Of a stretch of DNA of 64,000 nucleotides, positions 34,935-45,192 are shown piece by piece (the stretch's first letter is position 1; each line of letters begins with the position of its first letter). The stretch covers positions 1 through 64,000 of the forward strand of contig DATFXM010000194.1 in NCBI GenBank assembly GCA_035315885.1, written 5' to 3'. Source of the stretch: DATFXM01 sp035315885. GTDB lineage: Bacteria; Acidobacteriota; Blastocatellia; UBA7656. The position numbers and the translations under genes are program-made. The notes under the pieces were generated by a model. It saw only the letters and a list, made by a program, of their open reading frames with translations. It did no database searches and was not told the origin of the DNA.

Positions 34935-37364
34935 ATGCCCAAAACCTTGACACTGTTTCTCGGTTCTATGTCGCTGCTGCTCCTACTGGTCAGTCACGCG
35001 GTCGGGAATCCGCGACCCGGCAAGACCGTCAGCTTTAATAAAGGATGGCGATTCCATCTTGGAGACGTCTCGGGTGGACAGACGGCGGAGCTGAGCGATT
35101 CGAGCTGGCGCACTCTCGACCTGCCGCATGACTGGAGCATCGAAGGCGAGTTCAGCGATAAGCATCCCGCTACAACTGGAGGCGGCGCGCTTCCAGGTGG
35201 CATTGGCTGGTACCGCAAGAGCTTCACCGTTTCTCCCACAGACAAGAACGGCTGCGTCTTTGTCGAGTTCGACGGAGTCTATCGCAACAGCGAAGTCTGG
35301 ATAAACGGCCACTACCTCGGCAAGAGACCTTACGGATACAGCTCGTTCCAATATGAGCTCACGCCATATCTCAATTGGGATCGAACCAATCTGATCGCGG
35401 TGAAGGTTGATAACTCTCAGCAGCCCAATTCGCGTTGGTATTCGGGCTCGGGCATCTATCGAAACGTGTGGCTGACGACTACAAGCAAAGTTTTCGTAGA
35501 CCACTGGGGAACTTATGTGACCACGCCCGAAGTCAACGCGCAGTCTGCCAGAGTCAACGTCAAAACAACGTTTCGCAACACATCCGCGACGAGAGAGACG
35601 GTCCGGCTCTCAACTACTATCTACGACGAGATCGGGAAAGAAGTCGCGCGTGCCAGCAACGACAGGACTCTGTTGTCGCCGGGTTCAACATCCAACGCAG
35701 AATCAAACTTGTCGGTCTCTCAGCCGTCACTTTGGTCGGCGGAGAAACCCTACCTGTACAAGATCGTTTCTCAGATCGAGATCAACGGCAAGGTCGTTGA
35801 TCGTTACGAGACTCTGTTCGGAATTAGGCAATTCTCTTTCGACCGCGACAGGGGCTTCTTGCTGAATGGCAAGCAGGTGAAGATCCGAGGTGTTTGTGAC
35901 CACCACGACCTCGGGGCTCTTGGCGCCGCGGTAAACACGCGCGCCATAGAGCGTCAGCTCGAGATGCTCAAGGCCATGGGCGCCAACGGAATTCGTACAT
36001 CTCACAACCCGCCTGCTCCAGAGCTCCTCGACCTCTGCGACAAAATGGGTTTCATCGTGATGGACGAAGCCTTCGATATCTGGAAGAAGAAGAAGACCGA
36101 CTTTGATTATCATCTCGACTGGGACGAATGGCACAAGCGAGACCTCGAAGACATGGTGCTGCGCGACCGAAATCACCCGAGCGTGTTTATATGGAGCATC
36201 GGCAATGAGGTCTCCGAACAATGGGGCAACAACCCTACAGCCGCACCGCTGACGATCGAATTGGCGGGCATCGTGCGGTCCCTGGACAAGACAAGACCGA
36301 TAACGTCCGCGTGCAACGATGTGAATCCGAAAAACCCGTTGATTGCCTCGGGCGCGCTTGACCTCGTAGGCACGAACTACGCGCACCAGCAGATCCCAAA
36401 TTTTCTAAAGATGTTTTCGGCCAAACCAATCATTGGGACCGAGACTACTTCTGCGCTGCAGACCCGCGGACACTACGATATGCCGTCCGACCAGATCCGC
36501 AGATGGCCCGAGAGATGGGACAAGCCTCTGGTGAATGGCAACGCCGACTACACCTGCTCGGCTTATGACAATTGCAGCGCGCCGTGGGGGTCGACACACG
36601 AAGAGACGTGGAAGCTGGTGAAGAAGTACGACTTCTTCTCGGGAATGTTTATCTGGACGGGCTGGGATTATCTTGGCGAACCAACGCCCTACCCGTGGCC
36701 GGCCCGCAGTTCGTACTTCGGGATCATCGATCTGGCCGGCTTTCCGAAGGATTCTTATTACATGTACCAAAGCGAATGGACCACCAAGCCTGTGCTGCAC
36801 GTATTGCCGCACTGGAGCTGGAAGACCGGCGATACTGTTGACGTCTGGGCCTACTTCAACAGCGAAGAGGTTGAATTGCTGTTGAACGGAAAATCGCTCG
36901 GCACCAAGAAGAAGTCCGGCGACGATCTTCACGTGATGTGGCGAGTGCCGTTCGAGCCCGGCACATTGAAGACCATCTCAAGGACAGGCGGCAAAGTTGT
37001 GCTGACCGAAGAAGTGCGCACCGCGGGCAAACCCGCTCGAATCCTGATGGAGGCCGATCGCAAAACGATCAGAGCCGACGGAAATGACCTTTCGTTTATT
37101 ACCGTAAGAGTGGTCGATCAAAAAGGCACTGTAGTGCCGAATGCCGACAATCTCGTTGATTTTCAAATCGCGGGTGGGGGTTCGATCGCCGCAGTCGACA
37201 ACGGAAGTCAGACAAGTCACGAGCCTTTCAAGGCCAGCCGTCGCAAGGCCTTCAATGGTCTGTGTCTGGCCATCATTCAAGCAAAGGAAAAACCAGGCAG
37301 AATAACTCTAACCGCAACTAGCGAGGGGCTCACGTCCGGTACTTTGACGATAGAAGCAAAATAG
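34935..37364 (+). CDS. Glycoside hydrolase family 2 beta-galactosidase-like enzyme
   Basis: 809 residues from the ATG at 34935, which starts a signal peptide (LFLGSMSLLLLLVSHAVG); a longer frame back to 34701 would translate the tRNA fragment and is rejected. Domains: sugar-binding jelly roll (about 35-190, GWYRKSFTV), Ig-like domain (about 195-300), TIM barrel (about 300-570) with acid/base Glu425 in WSIGNEVSE and nucleophile Glu503 in IIGTETTS, then C-terminal beta domains (EEVELLLNGKSLG). It probably hydrolyses terminal beta-galactosides or related glycosides in the periplasm or outside. No transporter or SusCD pair is adjacent. GGAAGG lies 11 nt upstream of the start. Confidence 0.93.
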   Translation: MPKTLTLFLGSMSLLLLLVSHAVGNPRPGKTVSFNKGWRFHLGDVSGGQTAELSDSSWRTLDLPHDWSIEGEFSDKHPATTGGGALPGGIGWYRKSFTVSPTDKNGCVFVEFDGVYRNSEVWINGHYLGKRPYGYSSFQYELTPYLNWDRTNLIAVKVDNSQQPNSRWYSGSGIYRNVWLTTTSKVFVDHWGTYVTTPEVNAQSARVNVKTTFRNTSATRETVRLSTTIYDEIGKEVARASNDRTLLSPGSTSNAESNLSVSQPSLWSAEKPYLYKIVSQIEINGKVVDRYETLFGIRQFSFDRDRGFLLNGKQVKIRGVCDHHDLGALGAAVNTRAIERQLEMLKAMGANGIRTSHNPPAPELLDLCDKMGFIVMDEAFDIWKKKKTDFDYHLDWDEWHKRDLEDMVLRDRNHPSVFIWSIGNEVSEQWGNNPTAAPLTIELAGIVRSLDKTRPITSACNDVNPKNPLIASGALDLVGTNYAHQQIPNFLKMFSAKPIIGTETTSALQTRGHYDMPSDQIRRWPERWDKPLVNGNADYTCSAYDNCSAPWGSTHEETWKLVKKYDFFSGMFIWTGWDYLGEPTPYPWPARSSYFGIIDLAGFPKDSYYMYQSEWTTKPVLHVLPHWSWKTGDTVDVWAYFNSEEVELLLNGKSLGTKKKSGDDLHVMWRVPFEPGTLKTISRTGGKVVLTEEVRTAGKPARILMEADRKTIRADGNDLSFITVRVVDQKGTVVPNADNLVDFQIAGGGSIAAVDNGSQTSHEPFKASRRKAFNGLCLAIIQAKEKPGRITLTATSEGLTSGTLTIEAK

Positions 37365-37459
37365 TCAGTATGTGCCAGGCTCAGCTTCAAAGAAGAGCGG
37401 CACTGCGTAAGGACCGAGCGGAAATAAGCGGTCAAGCGCGAGTGACAATGCAATTGAAT

Positions 37460-37490
37460 CTGGGGCGACAATTCTTTGTTGCCGCCCCAG
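37460..37490. terminator. Hairpin between convergent genes, possible bidirectional terminator
   Basis: Stem CTGGGGCG/CGCCCCAG (8 bp) extended by 3 bp after one mismatch, in the 207-bp gap between the convergent glycosidase and small secreted protein genes. There is no strong T-run on either side, so this is a structural candidate only. Confidence 0.45.
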
Positions 37491-37571
37491 GGATTGTTCA
37501 ACCGACCAACTGGCATAAGAGACAGAGTAGACGCGCCTCGTGGTGCGTCGTGACGAACTGCGTTGCATCAA

Positions 37572-38027
37572 TCACTCGCTAGTCGATTCGGGTTGAGACT
37601 TCGATCCATGCGAAGCCCAATCTTTGGTTAAGGCATCACACGCTCTCTTAACCGAGTTGCCAAGGGTCCGCGTCGAGCCACTGTTTATCGAATCACCACT
37701 CTTGTTGAAGATCACAAACTTGTTATCTTTTCTGACAAGGCTCTTACCACCCTCATGCTCGAGGATGACAATATAGTCGGCCTTTTCTTTCTTTATAGTG
37801 ATTGTGCAATTCTTACATTGCTCCTCAAATGTTTTGATTATCTCGGCGGTCTGCGGTCGCGCTCCACCGGTTTGCGCTCCGCCGAAGCCATCGTTGCTGC
37901 CACCCACTCCGCCTGATATCTCCCACGACTGACTATCTGTCACGAACACGCGGGGCTTCTTTGGATCCTGCGAGAACATCGGCGCAGCACACAGCAACAC
38001 CGCAGCGACACTTCTAATTACGTCCAT
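37572..38027 (-). CDS. Small secreted protein of unknown function
   Basis: 151 residues from the ATG at 38027, with GGAGG 5 nt upstream. Signal peptide (SVAAVLLCAAPMFS), then a Gly-rich stretch and a compact domain with two Cys (EEQCKNCTITIKK) and strand-like segments (KADYIVILEHEG, RKDNKFVIFNKSGD). The EHE..K/FNKSGD pattern resembles small periplasmic proteins often seen in Acidobacteria, but I cannot name a family. The CxxC-like CKNC could be a disulfide. It stands alone between the glycosidase and phoD. Confidence 0.72.
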   Translation of the reverse strand: MDVIRSVAAVLLCAAPMFSQDPKKPRVFVTDSQSWEISGGVGGSNDGFGGAQTGGARPQTAEIIKTFEEQCKNCTITIKKEKADYIVILEHEGGKSLVRKDNKFVIFNKSGDSINSGSTRTLGNSVKRACDALTKDWASHGSKSQPESTSE

Positions 38028-38194
38028 GTCGCCTCCATTCGAAAGGTAGGATGTACCTCGCACTCAGACAAGAGCGCGAGTTAAAGAGCCGGGCCTGTTA
38101 ATGCGACGTGAATTTCATTGCACAAGAATACGGTTACTCAATCTCGAACACTTTCGGCTGTTCGGCGGATGATGTGCGAGTTTCTTTAGACCAA

Positions 38195-40267
38195 TCACAG
38201 ACCGATTGGGAGAGCGCCCTCGACTCTGGTGCGCTCCAGCTTTGGAGTTTGATCAGATTTCCAATGCCTGACCCGATGTACGACCCGATAGGCCAGAGGC
38301 CCGCCATCGGCCTGGTCACTTCGCTCAAGCGGCCGTGGTACACACACGAATTCAACCTCTATCTCGTCACTCTTGGCATGAACTAGCGAGTAACCGTGTC
38401 CACCTGCATCGATAAAAGAGAGATGTGGGGAAACCTCCGGATTCCGCTGCGCCAGAGCTTGTTGAATGTTCCCAGTCTTCTGCAACGCCAGGCTCGCGCG
38501 GACCCCATGCATGACGGAAACGTTCATCGCCGCATGCAGGCGCGCATCGGATTCGGATTTGTAAATATAGATGCCGCGCAACGGGTGATCCTTTGGGACG
38601 TTGTATTCAGCGGCTTCGAACAGGCCAGGAGCCGACACTGAGCCTGTTACGAACTCGACCCCTGCCGGATCAAACGCCTTCGGAGGCAAAGCCTCCGACA
38701 AAAGTCCGGCCTGAAAAGAATGACGGTCGCCGGCTACACTCACGAAACCGGTGATCCGATTTCGCCTCACCGTGTTCAAGATCTCTGCGCGCTCGACGCG
38801 GTAGCCTGACCAGTCGTCACCCCCCATCTGCGCGTAACCGGTTGCAGGCCATTTCAGCCCGACGCCGTCCGGCAGATTCTGCAGGTCAATCCGCCAGTCG
38901 AGCATCGCAACCGAGTTACCCCACACTTTCCACGCCGTCGTAGACTCTCGAAGGCGCTTCAGAAACCATGACTTCTGGTCCGCACCCAGCATCGATTCAG
39001 GCGGCGCGCCCTTACACGGATTCCCAAGGTCCGCTCCGTTGAATCGAATCGTATCGGGCGGATGACTTCCGTTGTACGTCCGACCAGCGTCGAGAACTTC
39101 CAGGACATCCTGCGAAAGCACAAACGGAAACTGAGCAGGTTGAAATGCAGCGGCCGCCTTTTGATCAACGACCGGCTCAGACTTGAACGATCGGTTATCA
39201 GTGAGAATCAACTCTACGTTCTTTCCAAATCGAAGCGCGCGGTAGAGTCTCAGGCTGTTGATTGCCGCAAGGTTCCCCGGCTCCAGACCAAGCCCGTTCT
39301 GATCGAACTCGTGGAGTGGTGCGTCCGCCACCGCCGGCGGTTCGTAGCGGTCTAGCTTCGGATTGCCGCGCTTCACTACCCTTGCAGGTTGATACTCGAA
39401 CCACGCCTGACAAGCCGCTACCTTGCGCGTTTGCGCCGGACGGACGCCGTCAAAGTTCTGTTGACTCTGCCATCCTTTCCATGAGAACTCGTGGTTGTCC
39501 CACATACACACAAACGGCCAACGCGCCCGCGCGTCCTGAAGATCCGGGTCGAGGAGATAGGCTCGATACAACGCCCGGTAGTCATCAACCGTAGTCGGGA
39601 TATGAAAGTCACGAACCTTCTCACCGTGCTCGTATCTAACAATATCGCGAAGTCGGCGCGAGTACATGCCTGCCGGCCTGTCTTCGGGATACCACACGAC
39701 CTCGTAAACGAAGTCCCCGAGGTGAAGGACAAAGGCAAGCTGCTCGGACGCGGGCCTCTGCTCGTCCTCCCAGATCATTCGTCGAAAAGCGTTGCAAGCG
39801 CCCTGCTGTACATTCTGACAACTCACGAACGAGAAGTTCACCTGCCGCGGGTTGTCGCTCGATGGAGCCGTGATAGTCCGGCCAATCCGGCTTCCAAAGC
39901 CATTCTCATCGGTAAACCGATACCAGTAGACCCTTGACGGTCTTAGTCCCGCAGCCAGCACACGGCAAGTCCAATCGGTATCGGAAGACACCACGGCTTC
40001 AGTCCTGGCAATGATCCGGCGGAACGCGTTGTTGTCTGCGACTTCTACGGTGAGTTTCCTGGCTGCCTTGCCATCAATCGGTGGACGCCGAGTCCAAAGC
40101 ACCACGCTGTCGGGGTACGGATCACCAGATGCTACGCCCTGCGGATAGAACTCACGGCGCTCGTGCCATGGCACACTCGAGTTGCTGCGAGCCACAAGGG
40201 GCCACGCGAGGGCTGCACCCATCGACGATGCGATCTCAAGAAAGTCACGGCGAGTCAGTTTGTTCAT
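38195..40267 (-). CDS. phoD: Alkaline phosphatase D (PhoD-like), Tat-exported
   Basis: 690 residues. A twin-arginine signal ([11 protein letters not shown]) marks it for folded export. It has the PhoD N-terminal domain ([14 protein letters not shown] [20 protein letters not shown]) and the metallophosphatase core: [22 protein letters not shown] and [12 protein letters not shown] supply the metal ligands. PhoD hydrolyses phosphomonoesters and diesters using Ca/Fe. Usual length is about 520-580, so the C-terminal extension is somewhat long. There is no ribosome-binding site; instead a heptamer-repeat element ends 9 bp upstream of the start codon. A Pho box is not recognisable there. Confidence 0.93.
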
Positions 40268-40275
40268 GGTTGATT

Positions 40276-40513
<238 letters not shown>

Positions 40514-40515
40514 TC

Positions 40516-40953
40516 TCACTCTTCCTCGGTGATTTCGAAGTGCGAAGTTATCTTGGCGGCGGTGCCGAGCATCGCAGAAACGCTGCAGTACTTGGTCTCG
40601 GACAATTCGATAGCGTGCGCGACTGCCGCAGGATCTACCTTGCGGCCTCGAACCTGATGGACAACCTCGATAGCCGTGTAGATCCTCGGGTGTTCCTCAC
40701 GGCGAACGCCTCGCACTTCTATGGTGTACCCGGTCACTTTCTGTCTCTTCTTGCGCAGAATCGAATACACATCGGCGCCCGTGCAACCCCCCAGCGAGAT
40801 GAGTAACAACTCCATCGGACTGGGCGAGGTCGAGTCACCCTGCGCAAACCCGGTTACCACTGCGTGGCCGCTCTGTGATTCCGCGAGAAATGAATCTCTC
40901 GCCGCATACTCGAGTCTCGCGACCTTCAACTCCCCATCAACTTGTTCAGCCAT
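40516..40953 (-). CDS. OsmC/YhfA-family peroxiredoxin-like protein
   Basis: 145 residues; GAGGG lies 5-6 nt before the ATG. OsmC-fold proteins reduce organic hydroperoxides using two cysteines. The conserved pair is present as SLGGCTGADV and SETKYCSVSAML, with the family's SPMELLL helix. Length matches the YhfA-like branch. Cytosolic. It lies downstream of the deacetylase-caspase gene on the same strand (45 bp), so cotranscription is likely though functionally unexplained. The stop codon abuts the heptamer-repeat array. Confidence 0.92.
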   Translation of the reverse strand: MAEQVDGELKVARLEYAARDSFLAESQSGHAVVTGFAQGDSTSPSPMELLLISLGGCTGADVYSILRKKRQKVTGYTIEVRGVRREEHPRIYTAIEVVHQVRGRKVDPAAVAHAIELSETKYCSVSAMLGTAAKITSHFEITEEE

Positions 40954-40998
40954 CTTTCCCTCACATTTCGGCGAATCTTCTCCGTCAGATTCGTTCGG

Positions 40999-43752
40999 TC
41001 AGCTCTTACTCCTCAACTCCTCAGCTCGTTGGCGCACTTCGTCAACACCGGGAGCCTTTGGCGAGAGCTGAACATACTTATCGTAGTTCTGCACCGCTTC
41101 CTTAGCCTTTCCCAATTTCAAATACGCGTCGCCCAGATTCAAGTAGGCTACCGCGCGATGCTCGTCAAGATTGATCGCCTTCTTGAACCAGTTGATCGAG
41201 TCTTCATATCGACTCATCTTGTACAACGTGAAACCCATGTTGTTTGCGATTGTCGCGTTGCCGGGTTGAAGCTTGACCGCAAGATCCAGCTCCTTCAATG
41301 CCTCGTCATATTTTTTCTCGCGGTAGTACTGTAAACCCAGCGCGTGATGATTCTGCGCCTCCGCCGCTTTCGATTGTGGCTTTTGATCGCCGGCCGGCGA
41401 GTTCCCCCTCAGACTCGCTCGTTGATCCTCAACCTCCTGACGCAGTTTCTCATTTCGTGCCCGCTTCGCCGCGATTTCCTTTTGCAGCCGTTCCAGCTCA
41501 TTGCTCAATTTTATAGCTTCTTCGTCCAACTGCTTGCTTGTTTCATTGAGGGATTCCTGCTGCGACTCGAAGATGAATTCACCTCCTTCGCCGCCCGCCA
41601 GATTCCCGAAAGCCGGCGTCTGATGCGAGAGCGACGAAACAATCGGGCTTACGTAAGCCCCCAGCTCGGATGCGGTAATAGCGCCGTTGCCGTCAGAGTC
41701 GGCCAGCCCCTGAAGCCCGTGCAGAAGGGTCCACGTGAATATCGAATGTCCGCCGGGTCCGTTATCGGCAACTTCCTGATCGGCGCCTCCGGCAGTGAGT
41801 ATTTGACGCGCTGCGCGCCGGGTTATCTCTTCGAGATAGTTCTTGCTTTTCGGCAGAACACCGCCGCCCCTGGTAAGCGCGAGCCCGCTGTAGCACGAGT
41901 CGATGACAAAGTAGATGTGCTTGGCGGGAATCAATTCGCAAAACTCCTGAAGCTGAGTCATGCTGATGGATCTCGCCTGCGAAGCTTCAGAATCTGCGTC
42001 GACTGGTACGATGTAGCCCAGTTCCTTTCCGCCAGGCAAACGTCGCGTCGCGCCGTGCCCGGCAAAAAACACAAACACCCTGTCCTCCTTGCCGACCTTT
42101 CCCGGATCCGCGAGTTTATCCCCAAGCGCCGCTACGATTGCTTCGCGTGTCGCCTCCTTGTTGAGCAGCTTGATGATGTTGCTCTTCTTGAACCCGAACC
42201 TGCTCATCAACGTCTCTTCAACCGAATTCGCGTCGTTCACGCAATACCGCAGCTTCGGCCAGCTCTGGTAGTCGTTGATCCCGATCACCACGGCCCAGCT
42301 CTCGCGGTAGTAGCTCCTCGGCGGCTCATCCACGGCCGCGGTTCGGGAAGCCGGCCCCTCACCGCGACCAGTTGTCGACTTCTGTGCAGACGCGGCTTCG
42401 TACTGCTCGTCGCCAATCAACAGAAACGCGTAGTGCTCCTTTGCAAGTTCATCAAGTATCAATGGTAGAGCGGTCACCGATTGCTTATGGATGTCGTGCA
42501 TCAACAGCACGCCCTTGTTTTCTTTCTTGATCTGGGTCAGAGCCCTCTGCGCGACGGATCCCGGAATTGGATCCGCCCAGTCCATCGAATCGATATTCCA
42601 CAATACCGAACGCATGCCTTGCCCTTCCACCTGCTTCAGGATGTCGGCGTTCTTTGCGCCGTAGGGTGGTCTGAAGAGTATCGGCTTGGACCCGATCACT
42701 TTCTCGAGCAGCGCATTCGTGTCGCTGATCTCCCGGTTTCTCTTTTCAGGTGAAATCTTCGTCAGGTCTGGATGAGAATAGCTGTGGTTCGCGAGTAGAT
42801 GACCCGATTCGAGCGCCTTCTTCGAGATGGCTGCCCCGGGCCCGAGCTTCGCGTTGTTCTGCGCGTCTACCTGCCCGAGGTTCTGGCCGACGTTGAAAAA
42901 TATTGCTTTGGCCTTGTATTTATCCAGAATTGCCATGATCTGTTCGGTGAACCTGCGATGCGGACCGTCATCGAAGGTCAGCACAACCGTTTTCGCAGGC
43001 AGATCATATCCGTAGATCTCGCTGCGGGTGTCGTGCCTCGCCCCGCGCAAGCTACCCTCCTGCTCTGACTGCTCGCGGCCGTACTCCGACAGTATTTGGT
43101 CGCGGCTGAAGAGTCCCTTCAGGAAAGCGACGTATTCCTGCCACTTCTCGCGCTTTGGCGGCTTACCCCGCGTCTCCAGGTTAGAGAAAATACGCGAGAC
43201 TTCCTTCTGGTAAGCAGCCTGAATCGACTTGATCTCTTCGTTGAGGTTGTCGAGCGCGACATGCAAAGACGATTTCTTCAGTCCCGCATTGCGTTCCGAT
43301 TCCTGTACCGTTGCAATCAACTCGTCAGCGAGATCGACAAAGGCTAGCGCATCAGCTCCGCGCAGCGTCTGATTGTGCGTCACGTAATCGGTAAATAAGT
43401 CCAGCTCCGGTTGCTTGTCCTTGAACTGCGTGGCCGCGGCTTTGCGAACCGAAGACAGCATCGTCTCTGTGAGACCGGCGAGCAGTTGTTGTTTTTCGCG
43501 ATAGAGCTTGCGGCCACCGTCAATGCACCGCGTTCGCAGGTCGTCGCTGAGCGAGGCTTCATCGTCAAGCAGAACGATTATCTTGCGATACCGTTCGACT
43601 ACCGCGTCGAGTTGAGATCGCACGTTCGCAAGTTCAGTTTGCGAAGCGGCAGTCGCGGTTGCACGTTTGGTGGATTCATGCGCGGCCGGTACGTTCGCCG
43701 ATACCGTTTGAGAAACGACCAGCGCCATCACCAGACTCAGGAAAACATTCAC
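40999..43752 (-). CDS. Secreted polysaccharide deacetylase-caspase-TPR fusion protein
   Basis: 917 residues from a GTG with GGAGGA about 7 nt upstream. Signal peptide (about 1-20), helical/coiled region (about 35-230), NodB deacetylase (about 250-455), caspase-like C14 domain (about 485-720), coiled coil (about 730-790) and TPRs (about 800-905). Deacetylase motifs are intact: TFDDGP (Asp261/Asp262), HSYSH (His323, His327), RPPYG, SMDWADP and LLMHDIH. The caspase dyad is intact: FFAGHG (His566) and DSCYSG (Cys620). Two complete catalytic domains in one exported chain suggest cell-wall glycan editing coupled to Arg/Lys- or Asp-type proteolysis; specificity is unknown. TPRs could select partners. 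Confidence 0.9.
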   Translation of the reverse strand: MNVFLSLVMALVVSQTVSANVPAAHESTKRATATAASQTELANVRSQLDAVVERYRKIIVLLDDEASLSDDLRTRCIDGGRKLYREKQQLLAGLTETMLSSVRKAAATQFKDKQPELDLFTDYVTHNQTLRGADALAFVDLADELIATVQESERNAGLKKSSLHVALDNLNEEIKSIQAAYQKEVSRIFSNLETRGKPPKREKWQEYVAFLKGLFSRDQILSEYGREQSEQEGSLRGARHDTRSEIYGYDLPAKTVVLTFDDGPHRRFTEQIMAILDKYKAKAIFFNVGQNLGQVDAQNNAKLGPGAAISKKALESGHLLANHSYSHPDLTKISPEKRNREISDTNALLEKVIGSKPILFRPPYGAKNADILKQVEGQGMRSVLWNIDSMDWADPIPGSVAQRALTQIKKENKGVLLMHDIHKQSVTALPLILDELAKEHYAFLLIGDEQYEAASAQKSTTGRGEGPASRTAAVDEPPRSYYRESWAVVIGINDYQSWPKLRYCVNDANSVEETLMSRFGFKKSNIIKLLNKEATREAIVAALGDKLADPGKVGKEDRVFVFFAGHGATRRLPGGKELGYIVPVDADSEASQARSISMTQLQEFCELIPAKHIYFVIDSCYSGLALTRGGGVLPKSKNYLEEITRRAARQILTAGGADQEVADNGPGGHSIFTWTLLHGLQGLADSDGNGAITASELGAYVSPIVSSLSHQTPAFGNLAGGEGGEFIFESQQESLNETSKQLDEEAIKLSNELERLQKEIAAKRARNEKLRQEVEDQRASLRGNSPAGDQKPQSKAAEAQNHHALGLQYYREKKYDEALKELDLAVKLQPGNATIANNMGFTLYKMSRYEDSINWFKKAINLDEHRAVAYLNLGDAYLKLGKAKEAVQNYDKYVQLSPKAPGVDEVRQRAEELRSKS

Positions 43753-43900
43753 CGGGATTTCCTCCGACGGGAGTCACTCGATTACGTTGGGGCTACGGGT
43801 CACTATTCTCGCATGGAATAGACGGCTACGGAACTTAATGAGCGTGCGTTGTCGCTCGTGGGTGGCGTTCGACAGCGAGATCACAGATCTGAAAAGAACA

Positions 43901-43935
43901 ACTCAGGATTCAGAACGCAGGACTCGGAACTCGGG
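43901..43935. repeat. Single-arm copy of the CTGAGTTCTGAGT repeat family
   Basis: ACTCAGGATTCAGAACGCAG followed by GACTCGGAACTCGGG, a diverged single arm of the family seen paired at 49004, 51069, 56671, 58063 and 63291. The 292-bp gap (43753-44044) holds this arm and otherwise the divergent promoters of the deacetylase-caspase and cupin-like genes. Confidence 0.6.
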
Positions 43936-44044
43936 TTAGTTTGGTTTGCCCGGGCAATCTGGTATTGTGAAGCTATTGAACAGAAGAAATGGCTTCAATG
44001 GAAGTACATCAGCCAGTCACTATCGAGGCCAGAACCGCGAAACG

Positions 44045-44536
44045 ATGAGTGAACTCTTGCAACAACTGAATGACGTTGCCGCTGTGCTGCGAGGTCGTAC
44101 GGATATCCGCAAGATCGTTGACAAGCTGAAGCAAGAGGTGCAGAGCGCAACCGAAGCATTCGTCTGGTCAACGTTCGACCTGGGCGGCCTCGAATCGCTG
44201 CTTCCCTCAAACATCAAGTCTGGTTGGATATTCGTTCTGAAGCGCGATATTCCGTCGGGCTGCCACTATCATCCTAACAGCGTACAACACATGGTGTTGA
44301 TCGAGGGTCAGGGCCACTCCAACGTCGGCGGACAGTTGAGGGAAATGATTCAGTTTGGAGCACCTGACCGTGCATTGTCCGACATCTGGTATGTCATCGA
44401 TGCGGGGGTTCATCATGAGTTCTTCCCGACAGTCATCGACATGGTTGTTATGTCTTTTCACACCTGTCCGGCCGATGAGTTGGACGAGATCGCCTGTGAA
44501 ACCGGTTTGAGAAGATCCTATAAACTCGAAGCTTGA
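44045..44536 (+). CDS. Cupin-like protein of unknown function
   Basis: 163 residues from the ATG at 44045; an upstream in-frame extension of 33 codons is unlikely. The N-terminal part is helical (about 1-45). The rest shows a cupin-like beta pattern with metal-ligand-type residues: LKRDIPSGCHYHPNSVQHM, VLIEGQGHSNVGG, YVIDAGVHHEFFPT and VVMSFHT. Cupins bind metal for diverse chemistry or act as sensors. The GCHYHP..QH spacing fits the first cupin motif. No signal peptide. Nothing nearby fixes the substrate. Confidence 0.72.
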   Translation: MSELLQQLNDVAAVLRGRTDIRKIVDKLKQEVQSATEAFVWSTFDLGGLESLLPSNIKSGWIFVLKRDIPSGCHYHPNSVQHMVLIEGQGHSNVGGQLREMIQFGAPDRALSDIWYVIDAGVHHEFFPTVIDMVVMSFHTCPADELDEIACETGLRRSYKLEA

Positions 44537-44593
44537 TTGCGGCGAGAGGTCGCTAACGCACTGACCGATTCATAAGTAAGTTCGGAGGGTGAT

Positions 44594-44677
<84 letters not shown>

Positions 44678-44712
44678 TCTGAATGAATCCTACACGAGCG
44701 AGCTGTCAGCTC

Positions 44713-45177
44713 TCACTTATTCGAATTCTTTTGGCCGGCATTGCCCGCTTTCGCAGGGGCGGCGTTGCTGCCCTCTTTCTGATTGCTGGTCTTGGCCGCA
44801 GCGTTTGAATTCGTAGCCGGCGGATTCGGATTGGTCTGTTCGTTGGCGGCCCCGCTTGCCGGTGTTGGTGACGGCTCAGCCGGAACCGGAGTGCTGATCG
44901 GAGCCGGTGCGGACTCTGCGCTTGAGCTCTCACCCAGCGATCGCTTCTCAAACAAGCCAGGGATCGAAAACAAGAAGGCGATCATGAAAAACACAATCGC
45001 CGCACCGATGGTGACCTTGGCCAGCACCGTCTGTGTTCCTCTTGGCCCAAACGCCGCTGAGTTGACTCCGCCGCCGAATACCGCTGACGCGTCCGCCTTG
45101 CCTGGTTGCAAGAGCACAAAAAGAATCAGAATGAAGCACGCCAGCACATACAGAATTGTTAAAATGTATCCAAGCAC
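44713..45177 (-). CDS. secG: Preprotein translocase subunit SecG
   Basis: 154 residues from a GTG, with AGGAG 8 nt upstream. SecG stabilises SecYEG and aids SecA-driven export. The two membrane helices (ILTILYVLACFILILFVLLQ and VTIGAAIVFFMIAFLFSI) flank the conserved QPGKADASAVFGGG cytosolic loop. The C-terminal half is an unusually long Ala/Pro/Asn-rich, low-complexity tail (about 75-154), compared with about 75-110 residues for ordinary SecG; extended tails occur in Acidobacteria and relatives. Last protein gene of the gap-pgk-tpiA-secG cluster. Confidence 0.94.
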   Translation of the reverse strand: MLGYILTILYVLACFILILFVLLQPGKADASAVFGGGVNSAAFGPRGTQTVLAKVTIGAAIVFFMIAFLFSIPGLFEKRSLGESSSAESAPAPISTPVPAEPSPTPASGAANEQTNPNPPATNSNAAAKTSNQKEGSNAAPAKAGNAGQKNSNK

Positions 45178-45192
45178 TGCCTGACTCCTGGT

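Noticed and set aside
38108..38386. Plus-strand open frame overlapping the end of phoD
   Set aside because: It lies opposite the phoD C-terminus, lacks a ribosome-binding site and shows no domain.
41344..42468. Long open frame antisense to the deacetylase-caspase gene
   Set aside because: It is a shadow of a GC-rich gene with complete, motif-bearing domains on the minus strand; its translation is Arg/Leu-rich and patternless.
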